A DNA stretch of 64,000 nt from Myxococcaceae bacterium (GTDB lineage: Bacteria > Myxococcota_A > Polyangia > Polyangiales > Ga0077539). Of this stretch, positions 44,735-53,210 are shown piece after piece. The notes under the pieces were generated by a model. It had not been told where the DNA came from. It was given only the letters and a program-made list of their open reading frames with translations, and ran no database searches. Every line of letters starts with the position of its first letter. Positions within the stretch are counted from its first letter, which is position 1. The DNA is taken from NCBI GenBank assembly GCA_004297725.1, contig SCUS01000071.1, positions 372,001-436,000 on the forward strand. The letters run 5' to 3'. A program made the position numbers and the translations under genes.

Positions 44735-45891
44735 CTCTCTCGCCGCCAGGCGGCCGCGAGGTGCGCCGCCCACCAGACCCCCACCAGCCCGAGGCAGAGC
44801 TTCGCCAGCGCCACGTAGCGCCCGGTGATCTTCAGCTCGTCCCAGTGGTGCTGGTCGCGCAGCTTCGTCATGTCGCCGTCCTCCCCGAAGGATCCGTCCC
44901 AGGGGATGCGCGACCAGTCGAGGGCGCAGCCTCGCCAGAACATCGACGCGTCGACGAGCACCCAGGCCCCGAGCGCGAGCGCCGCCCAGCGGAAGTAGTC
45001 CCAGCGGCTGCGGTCGGGCATCCGATGGTGGAAGAGCAGCACCAGGGTCGCGCCGTAGACCAGCTCGCCGCCGCAGCCGCCGAAGGTGACCCACATCTCC
45101 TGCGTGCCGAGGTCGAGCGCGAAGGTGCCGATGAAGAGCGCGACCGCGAAGAGCGCGGGGCCCACCACCAGCGCCGCCGAGCGTCGCATCACGCCGATGC
45201 CGACGAGCCCGAGCACCGCCGCCAGCATGCCGACGAAGACCGTCCACGAGCGGCCCGGGAAGATCAGCGTGAGGCCCACCGGCAGCGGCAGCGCCTTCCA
45301 CGAGCAGGCCCAGGCGACGCTCGCGTGGCCGAGCTCGTGGAGCGACACCCGCACGCCCCAGAGCAGCAGCGAGGGCAGCGTGAAGCCGCGCAGCACGAGC
45401 GCCGCGAGCAGCGCCACCGGCACGGCGAGGGCGGACTGCCGGAGCGAGAGCGGACGCCAGCGGGGCACGTCCGGGTCGAGCGCGACCGGGGCCTCGACCA
45501 CGGGCCGGGGGGCGCGGCGGCGGGCGAGGGCCTCGCGCATGAGGGGGAGGGCGCTCGCGGGGGAGAGGGTGCCCGAGCAGTAGGGGCAGCGCTCGATCCA
45601 CGGGCCGCGGGGGAGGGCGAAGGGGACGCGGTCGAGGCAGACGCCGGGGCAGCGGGGGCAGGGCCTGGCGTCGAGGGCGACGTCCATCGACGGCGGGCTC
45701 ACCGGGGCCTCGTCGAGGAGGTCGTCGGCGTGGCCGACGAGGCGGCCCAGGCCGCCGGGCTCGCACCAGACGAGGGCGCAGTGGGGGCAGTCGAGCGCGG
45801 CGGCCGAGAGGTCGGCGGCGCGCAGGGTCATCGGCCGGGAGCAGCCCGGGCACGCCAGCGAGGTGCCACCGACGCCCAGGGGGTCGCTCAC
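44659..45891 (-). CDS. Zinc-ribbon M50-like membrane metalloprotease
   Basis: A 410-residue protein. N-terminal zinc ribbons: C14xxC17 with C35xxC38, and C78xxC81 with C102xxC105. A membrane domain with about six helices follows and contains HELGH (185-189) in SLHELGHASVAW, the HExxH zinc site of M50-type intramembrane proteases. An NPDG- or LDG-like third ligand motif is not clearly seen, so activity is not certain. The GTG start (45891) overlaps the metallophosphoesterase stop (GTGA). The final ~25 residues are encoded antisense to the displaced thyX tail, so the C-terminus depends on that repeat. Confidence 0.8.
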   Translation of the reverse strand: MSDPLGVGGTSLACPGCSRPMTLRAADLSAAALDCPHCALVWCEPGGLGRLVGHADDLLDEAPVSPPSMDVALDARPCPRCPGVCLDRVPFALPRGPWIERCPYCSGTLSPASALPLMREALARRRAPRPVVEAPVALDPDVPRWRPLSLRQSALAVPVALLAALVLRGFTLPSLLLWGVRVSLHELGHASVAWACSWKALPLPVGLTLIFPGRSWTVFVGMLAAVLGLVGIGVMRRSAALVVGPALFAVALFIGTFALDLGTQEMWVTFGGCGGELVYGATLVLLFHHRMPDRSRWDYFRWAALALGAWVLVDASMFWRGCALDWSRIPWDGSFGEDGDMTKLRDQHHWDELKITGRYVALAKLCLGLVGVWWAAHLAAAWRRERLSGERRDTPRSQPADARPARGTPR

Positions 45892-46625
45892 TCCGGGCCG
45901 TCCCCCGATCCCATCGGGCACCACACCTGACGCGCGGCGACCTGCCGAAGCAGCTTCGCCCTCGCGGCGCGGTCGCGCGGGATGACCTCCGCCTCGGAGA
46001 GCACCAGCGCGGTGAGTTGCCGCCCGTAGCAGCAGCCCGTGTCGAGCCCGGTGGCGAAGTCCTCGAGCTGGAGGTTTCGACGCGCGTCGTGGCCGAAGAC
46101 GATCTGCGCCGGGCCCTTCCAGCGCTGCGCCCAGGGGGTACCGGCGAGCTTGCGGCTGGCCTTGCCCTCGTCGTCGATGGAGCGGACGGTGAGCAGCGTC
46201 TCCTCGTCGCAGGCCGACGGGGCCTTCGACGGATCGACCCCGGCGTGCACCACCAGCATCTCGTGCTCGGGCAGCGAGATCATCAGCGGCAGCGCCGCCA
46301 GGAAGCCGAACTGCCGCTCGGTCAGCGCCTGGGCCACGGCGCGGTGCCGCTCGGAGAGCTTCACCTTGCGGTCGGCGCTGCGCTTGCCGTGCTCCTGCGC
46401 GTGGCGCCACCAGCTCAGCACCTTCTCGTCGTGGTTGCCGCGCACCGCCCACGCGCCGCACGAGCGCGCCAGCTCGACGACCCCGGCGGAGTCGGGCCCT
46501 CGCGCCACGAGGTCGCCCACCAGCACGACGCGGTCGACGCCCTGGGCGAAGCCCACGGAACGGAGCAGGTCATCGAACTCCAGCGCGCAGCCGTGGATGT
46601 CGCCCACGACGATGGTTCGTCCCAT
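45888..46625 (-). CDS. Metallophosphoesterase (calcineurin-like, ApaH/PrpE type)
   Basis: A 245-residue phosphoesterase with the motif series GDIHG (8-12), GDLVARGPDS, RGNHDEK, VHAGVDP and FGHDA, giving the full two-metal site of PPP-family enzymes (diadenosine tetraphosphatase ApaH, PrpE or protein phosphatases). The short length fits bacterial serine/threonine phosphatase-like and ApaH-like enzymes. The substrate cannot be resolved. A Ser/Thr phosphatase would be of interest since Hanks kinases occur here. It is coupled to the downstream protease gene and starts 7 bp after the ABC1 kinase stop. Confidence 0.9.
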   Translation of the reverse strand: MGRTIVVGDIHGCALEFDDLLRSVGFAQGVDRVVLVGDLVARGPDSAGVVELARSCGAWAVRGNHDEKVLSWWRHAQEHGKRSADRKVKLSERHRAVAQALTERQFGFLAALPLMISLPEHEMLVVHAGVDPSKAPSACDEETLLTVRSIDDEGKASRKLAGTPWAQRWKGPAQIVFGHDARRNLQLEDFATGLDTGCCYGRQLTALVLSEAEVIPRDRAARAKLLRQVAARQVWCPMGSGDGPE

Positions 46626-46632
46626 CAGCCGA

Positions 46633-48003
46633 TCACTCTCCGTAGGGCGGGATCGTGATGGCCCGCCCCGTCCAGTCGTCCTTGATCCAGCGCCAGACCA
46701 TCTGGCGGAAGTTCATCTTGGCCCGCGCCCGGGAGAAATACTCGTAGTACCCGAGCACGACGCGCGTCATGAAGATCATGTTGCGCTGCGACGGCGGCAC
46801 CCGGCGCTGCTGGAGGAAGTAGGTCACCAGCTCCTTGGCGCCGCGCACGTAGCTGTACTCCGCGAAGTCGAAGGGCTCGTCCTTCTGGAGCCCCGCGGAG
46901 AAGTACTCCGCGATGCGCGACATGTCCGAGAGCTCCTGCGCGTTGTCACGGTCGGAGACGAGCTCCAGCGCGACCATCGCGTCCTTGAGCCCCTCCTCGT
47001 CTCCGGTCATCCGGGCCTTTACCATCGCGGTAAAGCCGATGATGAAGGACTCGTCGAAGATCTTCACGCAGCCGAAATCCAGGATGCCCAGCCGACCGTC
47101 GGGCAGCACCCGGTAGTTGCCCGGGTGCGGGTCGGCGTGCAGCACGCCCCCCTTCAGCATCTGGAACCAGTACGCGTCCGAGAGCCGCTCGACGACGCGC
47201 TCGCGGTAGGCCTGGTCGGGGTGCTTCAGCGCCTCTCCCAGGTCGACGCCGTCCAGGTAGTCGTAGGTGATGGTCCGCAACCCCGAGTAGCGGGTGTGCA
47301 CCCTCGGGATCACCACCCAGTCGACGCCCTCGAAGAGCTTTCCCAGGAGCTGGGCGTTGTAGGCCTCGCGGCAGTAGTCGGTCTCCTGCGCGAGGTGCTC
47401 GGCGATCTCCTCGGCCACCGGGGTGAAGTCCAGCCGCTCGTTGCCCACCACGTCGGCGAGCAGGCGCTTCACCATCGCGGCGCCGAACTTCATGTTCTTG
47501 AGGTCGCCCTCCACCGAGGCGACGGCGCCGGGGTACTGCACCTTCACCGCGACCAGCGTCCCGTCCTTCAGGGTCGCGCGGTGCACCTGGCCGAGCGAGG
47601 CCGCCGCCAGGGCCGTGCGCGAGAAGTCCTTGAACAGCTCCTCCGGGGTCGCCCCGAGGTCCATCTCGATGACGTCCCGGATGGTCTCGTAGGACATCGG
47701 CGGCGCCGAGCTCTGCAGCGAGCGCAGCACCTCGCCGTACTCCCCGGGCAGCGCCTCGGCGTGGGTCGACAGGAGCTGGCCCACCTTCATCAACGGCCCC
47801 CGGAGCTCCTTCATGGTGCTCGCGATGCGCTTCGCGTTCTGGAGGTGCCGGCTGAGCTCCGCGTCCGCGCGGCCCTCGTCGCCGCGCAGCCGATCGACGA
47901 TCTTGCCGCCCAGGTAGCTCGACGCGACCGCGCTCCCGAGCCACCCCGTCTTGAGCGTCCGCATCAGCCGCCCGGGGACCTTCTCTTCCGGCTCCTTCGC
48001 CAT
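46633..48003 (-). CDS. ABC1/UbiB-family atypical kinase
   Basis: A 456-residue protein of the ADCK/UbiB family. It has the KxGQ motif (LMKVGQLLS), the Ala-rich nucleotide loop AAASLGQVHRA, the VAVKVQYPG lysine, the catalytic HADPHPGN and the metal-binding LDFG. These proteins support ubiquinone synthesis or lipid homeostasis and act as atypical ATPases/kinases. No other ubi gene is next to it. The C-terminal ~100 residues are helical and lack the double membrane anchor of UbiB, so it may be a soluble or peripheral paralogue. It lies upstream of the metallophosphoesterase gene (7 bp). Confidence 0.9.
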   Translation of the reverse strand: MAKEPEEKVPGRLMRTLKTGWLGSAVASSYLGGKIVDRLRGDEGRADAELSRHLQNAKRIASTMKELRGPLMKVGQLLSTHAEALPGEYGEVLRSLQSSAPPMSYETIRDVIEMDLGATPEELFKDFSRTALAAASLGQVHRATLKDGTLVAVKVQYPGAVASVEGDLKNMKFGAAMVKRLLADVVGNERLDFTPVAEEIAEHLAQETDYCREAYNAQLLGKLFEGVDWVVIPRVHTRYSGLRTITYDYLDGVDLGEALKHPDQAYRERVVERLSDAYWFQMLKGGVLHADPHPGNYRVLPDGRLGILDFGCVKIFDESFIIGFTAMVKARMTGDEEGLKDAMVALELVSDRDNAQELSDMSRIAEYFSAGLQKDEPFDFAEYSYVRGAKELVTYFLQQRRVPPSQRNMIFMTRVVLGYYEYFSRARAKMNFRQMVWRWIKDDWTGRAITIPPYGE

Positions 48004-48056
48004 CGTTCTCCTTCAGCGCGCGCCAGGCGTACGAGGCCGGTGGCGCATCGAGGCGA

Positions 48057-48518
48057 TCATTCTACCGCCCGGAAGGCGACCGCGACGGGGTCGTTGACCA
48101 TCACCCGCACCCGGCCTCCCTCGACGAGCACCCGCCAGTGGGCGAGCCGCCGCGGCGCCGCGGGCCCGCTGATGGCGAGGCCGTCGCCGTCGAAGGACGA
48201 GCTGTGGCAGGCGCAGCAGAGCGTCGGGGTCTCGGAGGTCGCGCCATCCTCCGGGGGGACACACACGCGGCCGGGCGTGGGACCCACGATGCAGCCCTGG
48301 TGGGGGCAGACCGCCGACATGGCGAAGAGCCCGCGGCCGTCGCGCGCCACGATGATCTTCGCGCCCTCGAAGAGCCTCCAGCGCACCCGGGTCCACTCGT
48401 CGGTCGGGCCCGCGTCGACGGCCACCACCGGCTCGTCGCGGTCGCAGCGGGGGAGCCCCACGGCCAGCGAGGCCGCGCCCACGGAGGTCAGCCAGCGTCG
48501 CCTCGAGCGATCGGTCAT
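48057..48518 (-). CDS. Rieske [2Fe-2S] protein with Tat-type signal
   Basis: A 153-residue protein with an RRRW-LTSVGAASL twin-arginine-like leader (about 6-20). Cluster ligands: C71-P-H73 and C102-A-C104-H105; C76 and C104 fit the disulfide of bc1-type Rieske proteins. It is short and lacks a membrane helix beyond the leader, so it is a periplasmic or lipoprotein-like single-domain Rieske protein. The start overlaps the stop of the thioredoxin-like gene (ATGA), suggesting both are co-translated. The redox partner is unknown. A Cys25 after GLPRC may instead act as a lipobox. Confidence 0.88.
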   Translation of the reverse strand: MTDRSRRRWLTSVGAASLAVGLPRCDRDEPVVAVDAGPTDEWTRVRWRLFEGAKIIVARDGRGLFAMSAVCPHQGCIVGPTPGRVCVPPEDGATSETPTLCCACHSSSFDGDGLAISGPAAPRRLAHWRVLVEGGRVRVMVNDPVAVAFRAVE

Positions 48519-49252
48519 GGCGCCCCGGGGAGCAGCGCGTCGAGCCGGGTTCGGAGCTCGCTGAGGGCCGCCGCGGAGCCCGCCGCGCGCCAGAGGATGC
48601 GGCCGTTTTCGTCCGTGAGCACCCACTGCGGCAGCGTGAGGCGGTCGGTGTGGGAGCGGAGCGCGCTCGCGAGGTCGAGCGCCATGGGGTGCGAGATGCC
48701 CGCCTGGAAGACCCACTGCTGGCAGAACGTGCGGGTGGCGGGGTCGCCGGGGACGCTGCCGTCGGTCAGCACCCCGACGACGCGAAGGCCCCGAGGGCGG
48801 TACGGGAGGTTGACGCTGCTCTGGATCGAGCGAGCCAGCTCGACGCAGCCCTCGCAGTAGCCCGTGGTGAAGGTCACCAGCGTGGCCCTCGCGGTCACCC
48901 AGTCGGGGCCCGCGAAGCGGAACGTGTTGCCCGCGCAGTCCGCGAGCTCGAAGGGCTGCATCACGCCGCCGACCAGCGTTCCGTAGGGCCCGGAGGGGTA
49001 GCGACGCGAGGGGTCGGGCCCGTCGCCGGTGACGATGGGCCGGTCGGTCGAGGCGTCGGGCACGCCGGCGCCCGCGTCGATCGCGACGGGGCGGTCGACC
49101 GGCGGCGCGTCGACCGGGGCGGTCTCCTCCACCACGACGTCGAAGCTGATCGGAACACCAGAGTCGAAGACGGCCCCCGGAGGCCGAGCGGGCTCGGGGA
49201 GGCAGCCGACGAGGCACAGGGCCAGGGCGGCGGTGAGGGGGCGAAGCGGCAC
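48515..49252 (-). CDS. Thioredoxin-like/redoxin lipoprotein
   Basis: A 245-residue lipoprotein with GTG start at 49252 and lipobox LVGC. After a ~75-residue Asp/Pro/Val-rich spacer comes a thioredoxin fold: TLVTFTTGYCEGC (a CxxC active site) followed by VVGVLTDGS, then SHPMALD and QWVLTDENGRILWR. It is a likely periplasmic thiol-disulfide reductase or redoxin. A longer in-frame start at 49291 would overlap the divergent meaB start and remove the signal from the N-terminus. It is coupled to a Rieske gene, suggesting a small redox module. Confidence 0.82.
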   Translation of the reverse strand: MPLRPLTAALALCLVGCLPEPARPPGAVFDSGVPISFDVVVEETAPVDAPPVDRPVAIDAGAGVPDASTDRPIVTGDGPDPSRRYPSGPYGTLVGGVMQPFELADCAGNTFRFAGPDWVTARATLVTFTTGYCEGCVELARSIQSSVNLPYRPRGLRVVGVLTDGSVPGDPATRTFCQQWVFQAGISHPMALDLASALRSHTDRLTLPQWVLTDENGRILWRAAGSAAALSELRTRLDALLPGAP

Positions 49253-49281
49253 GGTGCCCGTGTGATACAACCCGCGGCGCC

Positions 49282-50295
49282 ATGCATCCACTGGCAGAGC
49301 GGGTTCTTCGCGGCGAGGTGCGCGCTACGGCGCGCTTGATGAGAGACATCGACGACCGCGCGGGCGACTGGCTCGGCGCGCTCGCCGACCTGCACCCACA
49401 CACCGGCCGCGCCTGGATCATCGGCGTCACGGGCAACCCCGGCGCGGGCAAGAGCACGCTCACCGACCAGCTCATCGGGCACTACCGCAAGCAGGGCGTG
49501 CGCGTGGGCGTGGTGGCGGTCGATCCGTCGTCGCCCTTCACCGGCGGAGCGATCCTGGGGGACCGCATCCGGATGCAGCGCCACGCGCTCGACGGCGAGG
49601 TGTTCATCCGCTCGATGGCGACCCGTGGGCAGCTCGGCGGGCTCTCCCGCTCGACCGCCGACGTGGTGAGGGTGCTCGACGCCTGGGGCGCCGGGGTGAT
49701 CATCGTGGAGACCGTGGGCGTGGGGCAGGACGAGCTGGAGATCGCGCGCCTCGCGCACTCCACCCTGGTGGTGATGGCGCCGGGGATGGGCGACGAGGTG
49801 CAGGCCATCAAGGCCGGCATCCTGGAGATCGCCGACCTCTTCGTGGTCAACAAGGCCGACCGCGAGGGCGCCGACGCGACCGTGCGCGACCTCGAGATGA
49901 TGGTCGGCATGAGCCACGAGCTGCTGCACGCCGGCTCGCACTCCTTCGGCCACCACGGCGCGCGGCTCGACCGCGAGGCCGAGCACAAGGTGAGCGCGGA
50001 GGAGTGGTTCACGCCCGTGGTGAAGACCGTCGCGTCGCGGGGCGAGGGCGTCGCGCAGCTCGTCGAGGCGATCGCGAAGCACCGCGAGTGGCTCGGGCAG
50101 ACGAGGGCGGGCGAGGAGCGGCGCGCGGCGAGGGCGAGGGACGAGCTCAGCCTGGTGTTTCGCGACCTGCTGGTGGAGGACGCGCTCTCGAAGGTGGGCG
50201 GCGCGATGGACGAGGCGGCGAAGCGGGTGCTCGCTCGGGAGTTCGACCCCTACCGCGCCGCGCGCGAGCTGCTGGAGCGCTACCGCGGGGGGTGA
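49282..50295 (+). CDS. meaB: Methylmalonyl-CoA mutase-associated GTPase MeaB
   Basis: A 337-residue G3E-family GTPase. It has P-loop GNPGAGKST (51-59), VDPSSPFTGGAILGDRIRM, ETVGVGQDE (switch) and NKADREGAD (guanine specificity). MeaB protects and reloads adenosylcobalamin-dependent mutases, mainly methylmalonyl-CoA mutase. No mutase gene is in the window. It overlaps the convergent epmA gene by 16 bp. The start ATG 49282 fits the family. Confidence 0.95.
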   Translation: MHPLAERVLRGEVRATARLMRDIDDRAGDWLGALADLHPHTGRAWIIGVTGNPGAGKSTLTDQLIGHYRKQGVRVGVVAVDPSSPFTGGAILGDRIRMQRHALDGEVFIRSMATRGQLGGLSRSTADVVRVLDAWGAGVIIVETVGVGQDELEIARLAHSTLVVMAPGMGDEVQAIKAGILEIADLFVVNKADREGADATVRDLEMMVGMSHELLHAGSHSFGHHGARLDREAEHKVSAEEWFTPVVKTVASRGEGVAQLVEAIAKHREWLGQTRAGEERRAARARDELSLVFRDLLVEDALSKVGGAMDEAAKRVLAREFDPYRAARELLERYRGG

Positions 50296-51569
50296 GGGCC
50301 GCTGGCGCGGTGGGGGAAGGCGATCACGTCGTCGAGGGTCTCGCGCCCGGCGACCAGGGCCACCAGCCGATCGAAGCCCAGGGCGTTGCCCGCGGCGGGC
50401 GGCATGCCCTCCTCCAGCGCGCGGAGAAAGCCCTCGTCGAGGGGGTACACCGGCAGGCCCAGCTCGGCCCGTCGGCGCTGGTCTTCGAGGAAGCGCAGGC
50501 GCTGCTCCTCGGGGTCGGTGAGCTCGTCGAAGGCGTTGCAGAGCTCGACGCCGGCGATGTAGAGCTCCGCGCGGAAGCACACGCTGGGGTCGTCGTCGCA
50601 GCGCCGCGCGAGCGAGGCGTGCACCGAGGGGAAGTGCGTGAGGAAGGTCGGCCGGTCGAAGCCGAGACCCGGCTCGACGTCCTGGGAGAAGCGCCGGAAG
50701 TACTCCTCCTCGTCGGAGGCGGCGAGGGCGATGGGGTCGGCGACGTCCGGCGCCCAGCGCGCGAAGGCCTCTCGCACGGTCATGTGCGCGAACTCCTCCT
50801 CCACGGAGATCTCGTTCTCGCCGAGACGGATCACCCCGGGCGAGGGCCCCACGGCGGCGACCGCTCGCACGAGGTTCTCCGTGTCGGCGAGCACGTCGTC
50901 GAGGCCCGCCCACGCGCGGTACCACTCGACCATGGTGAACTCCGGCTGGTGCCGTCGCCCGACCTCGCCCGCGCGAAAGCAGCGCGCGAGCTGGAAGCAG
51001 TGGTTCACGCCGCCCACGAGCAGCCGCTTCATGTGCAGCTCCGGCGAGGTGATGAGGAAGCCGTAGGGGGTGGGCAGCCCCGAGGCGGTGGGCTGCATGT
51101 GCCCGAGCACCCCGAAGGCCGAGAGGTGCACGTCGAGCCCGGGGCACGAGACGATCGCCGGGGTCTCGACCTCGAGGAAGCGCTGCGCGCGGAAGTAGGC
51201 GCGCACCTGGTCGCTCGCGTGGTGGCGCAGCGAGAGCCGCTGGCGCACGCCGTCCTGGGAGAGACGCCAGGTCTCGCTGCCGCGGGCGAAGGGAGAGCGC
51301 GTCGGCCGGTGGAGGCTCTGCGACTCGAAGGCCATGTAGACGGGAAACGCGCGGTCCGGAGGGAGGTAGAGGTCCGCCGGGTCGTGGTCGATCACGGCCC
51401 GCAGGCGCACGAGGTCGCCGGGGTCGAGGTCCCGCGTGCAGGCGCCGTTCACCTGGATGCGGTGCGGCCCCTCGGCGAGGAGGATGGTCTCGGGGAAGGG
51501 TCGGTCCAGCACGCGCCCGCAGAGGAGCCAGTGGCCCTCGGGGTGCGCGTCGATCCACTCGACGGGCAT
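50280..51569 (-). CDS. epmA: EF-P--lysine lysyltransferase EpmA (GenX/PoxA) with N-terminal OB-like domain
   Basis: A 429-residue class II LysRS-like enzyme that attaches a lysine-type residue to EF-P. It has the class II motif 2 region RCFRAGEVGRRHQPEFTMVEWYRA and motif 3 in GNALGFDRLVALV and the typical VELCNAFDELTDP stretch. Compared with E. coli EpmA (~325 aa) it has an extra N-terminal ~95 residues with beta-rich GHWLLCGRVLDR ... DLVRLRAVID, like the LysRS OB fold. It lies 70 bp downstream of EF-P on the same strand, supporting the EF-P role. EpmB (aminomutase) is not in the window. Confidence 0.9.
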   Translation of the reverse strand: MPVEWIDAHPEGHWLLCGRVLDRPFPETILLAEGPHRIQVNGACTRDLDPGDLVRLRAVIDHDPADLYLPPDRAFPVYMAFESQSLHRPTRSPFARGSETWRLSQDGVRQRLSLRHHASDQVRAYFRAQRFLEVETPAIVSCPGLDVHLSAFGVLGHMQPTASGLPTPYGFLITSPELHMKRLLVGGVNHCFQLARCFRAGEVGRRHQPEFTMVEWYRAWAGLDDVLADTENLVRAVAAVGPSPGVIRLGENEISVEEEFAHMTVREAFARWAPDVADPIALAASDEEEYFRRFSQDVEPGLGFDRPTFLTHFPSVHASLARRCDDDPSVCFRAELYIAGVELCNAFDELTDPEEQRLRFLEDQRRRAELGLPVYPLDEGFLRALEEGMPPAAGNALGFDRLVALVAGRETLDDVIAFPHRASGPHPPR

Positions 51570-51639
51570 CAGCTCACCTGCTCCATACCTTGTGGTGTAA
51601 AACGGGGCCGCGGGTCGCGGGCGGGGGACCGACGGAGGC

Positions 51640-52215
51640 TCAGCGGGTCTTGGCGACGCGCTCGGAGTACTCGCCGGTGCGGGTGTCGATGCGGATGAAG
51701 TCGCCCTGGTTGATGAAGATCGGCACCTGCACGATGACGCCGGTCGAGCACTTGGCGGCCTTGAGCACGTTGTTGGCGGTGTCGCCCTTGAAGCCCGGCT
51801 CGGTCTCGACGACCTCCATCTCCACCCAGGTGGGCAGCGTCACGCCGATGGGCGTGCCGTTGTGCAGCAGCACCTGGCAGATGGCGTTGTCGAGGAGGAA
51901 CCCGCGCTCCTCGAAGTGCTTGGCGTCGACGTGCGCCTGCTCGTAGGTGGCGTTGTCCATGAACACGAGCTGGTCGCCCTCGGCGTAGAGGTACTGCATC
52001 TCGCGCTCCTCGATGTCCGCGCCGGTGAGCTTCTCGCCAGACTTGTAGGTCCGCTCGAGGACGTTGCCGCTGATCATCGACTTCATCTTGACCGAGGTGG
52101 ACGGCGTCCCCTTCCCGGGCTTGCGGAAGTCCACGCTGACGACCTGGTAGGGCTCGCCCTCGATGTCGATCTTGTTGCCGCGGCGGAGCTCGTTGATGTC
52201 GATGACTTGTCCCAT
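51640..52215 (-). CDS. efp: Translation elongation factor P
   Basis: A 191-residue EF-P. Domain I contains the loop RKPGKGTPS with K35 at the tip, the site equivalent to Lys34 of E. coli that EpmA modifies. It has EREMQYLYAEGD and VELPTWVEMEV-type C-terminal domains (IGVTLPTWVEMEV, TRTGEYSERV). It helps ribosomes through polyproline motifs. ATG 52215 matches the family. An upstream ATG at 52251 adds 12 residues. The gene directly precedes epmA. It is divergent from the TPR gene (116 bp gap), which should contain both promoters. Confidence 0.95.
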   Translation of the reverse strand: MGQVIDINELRRGNKIDIEGEPYQVVSVDFRKPGKGTPSTSVKMKSMISGNVLERTYKSGEKLTGADIEEREMQYLYAEGDQLVFMDNATYEQAHVDAKHFEERGFLLDNAICQVLLHNGTPIGVTLPTWVEMEVVETEPGFKGDTANNVLKAAKCSTGVIVQVPIFINQGDFIRIDTRTGEYSERVAKTR

Positions 52216-52331
52216 GGAACGCGTGATCCCTTCGGCCGCGGCGATTACCATTGAGCGGGGCGACCCGCAAGCGCGAGGGTGCCCGCGGCGCTTGCCAGCG
52301 CCGACGCCGCTGGACTAAGGCCTGTCGGGCC

Positions 52332-53210
52332 ATGTCGAGCCGCGACGTCGAGGAGGAGTTCCGGGAGATCAAGCGCGAGATCATCGAGAGCCGCGGCTTG
52401 ATCATCAAGTCGAGCAACCTCACGAGCGCCCTCTCCGCGGACGTGAAGAGCATCGCCCGGCGCCAGGCGGGCTACGAGCGGCGCATCACGGTCAACAGCG
52501 CCACGGCCTACGTGCTCTTCGTCGTCGTGATCTTCGGCGGCATCAAGCTCTGGCTCGACGCCTCGCTGCGGGAGCGCGACGCCGAGCTGCGCGGGCTGCG
52601 CCGCACCGAGGAGCAGAGCCGGCGCGAGCTCGCCGTGGTCGTGCGCGAGAAGGAGGAGCGCGCCGCCCTCGACGCCCGCGCCCAGGCCTTCTACGACCTC
52701 GTCCGAGACGGCCGCCAGCAGGAGGTGGTCGAGTCGTGGGAGCAGCTCCGGCGGGAGCGCCTCACCGCGGTCGAGATCGCGATGTTCCAGGACGTGGTCG
52801 ACCGCTTCCGGAGCAACCTTTCGGTCATCGCCTACCAGCGCGGCCTCGAGCACGCCCGCATGGCCCGCTACGCCGAGGCCGGCGAGTCCTACGAGGAGGC
52901 CATCCGGCTCAAGGACGACGCGGGCCACATCCCCTTCGTACGCATCGCCCAGGCCGACGCGCTGCGGCACCTCGGGCGCCAGCGCGAGGCGATCGTGATG
53001 CTCCAGGCGGTCGCCGACGGCAACGACCGCGAGGCCGCCGACGACGCGCTGCTCAAGATGTCCCAGTGCCAGGTCGACCTGCAGCTCTTCGGCGACGCCC
53101 GCACCACGCTCCGCACCCTGCTGCGCCGCTTCCCCTACGGCACCGTCGCCAACGAGGCGCGCAACTACCTCTTCCAGCTCAACGCGCCTACGGTCGGGCA
53201 GCGCCGCTGA
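52332..53210 (+). CDS. Membrane-anchored TPR protein with coiled coil
   Basis: A 292-residue protein. It starts with an acidic coiled-coil segment (about 1-55), one transmembrane helix (ATAYVLFVVVIFGGIKLWL, about 59-77), a second coiled coil (about 80-120) and then TPR-like repeats, including GLEHARMARYAEAGESYEEAIRLKDDAGHI, here cut as YEEAIRLKDD, and QREAIVMLQAV. The C-terminus resembles the YbgF/BamD-type TPR pair. It is likely a scaffold in cell-envelope assembly or division. The stop overlaps the convergent lipoprotein gene by 23 bp. Confidence 0.8.
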   Translation: MSSRDVEEEFREIKREIIESRGLIIKSSNLTSALSADVKSIARRQAGYERRITVNSATAYVLFVVVIFGGIKLWLDASLRERDAELRGLRRTEEQSRRELAVVVREKEERAALDARAQAFYDLVRDGRQQEVVESWEQLRRERLTAVEIAMFQDVVDRFRSNLSVIAYQRGLEHARMARYAEAGESYEEAIRLKDDAGHIPFVRIAQADALRHLGRQREAIVMLQAVADGNDREAADDALLKMSQCQVDLQLFGDARTTLRTLLRRFPYGTVANEARNYLFQLNAPTVGQRR

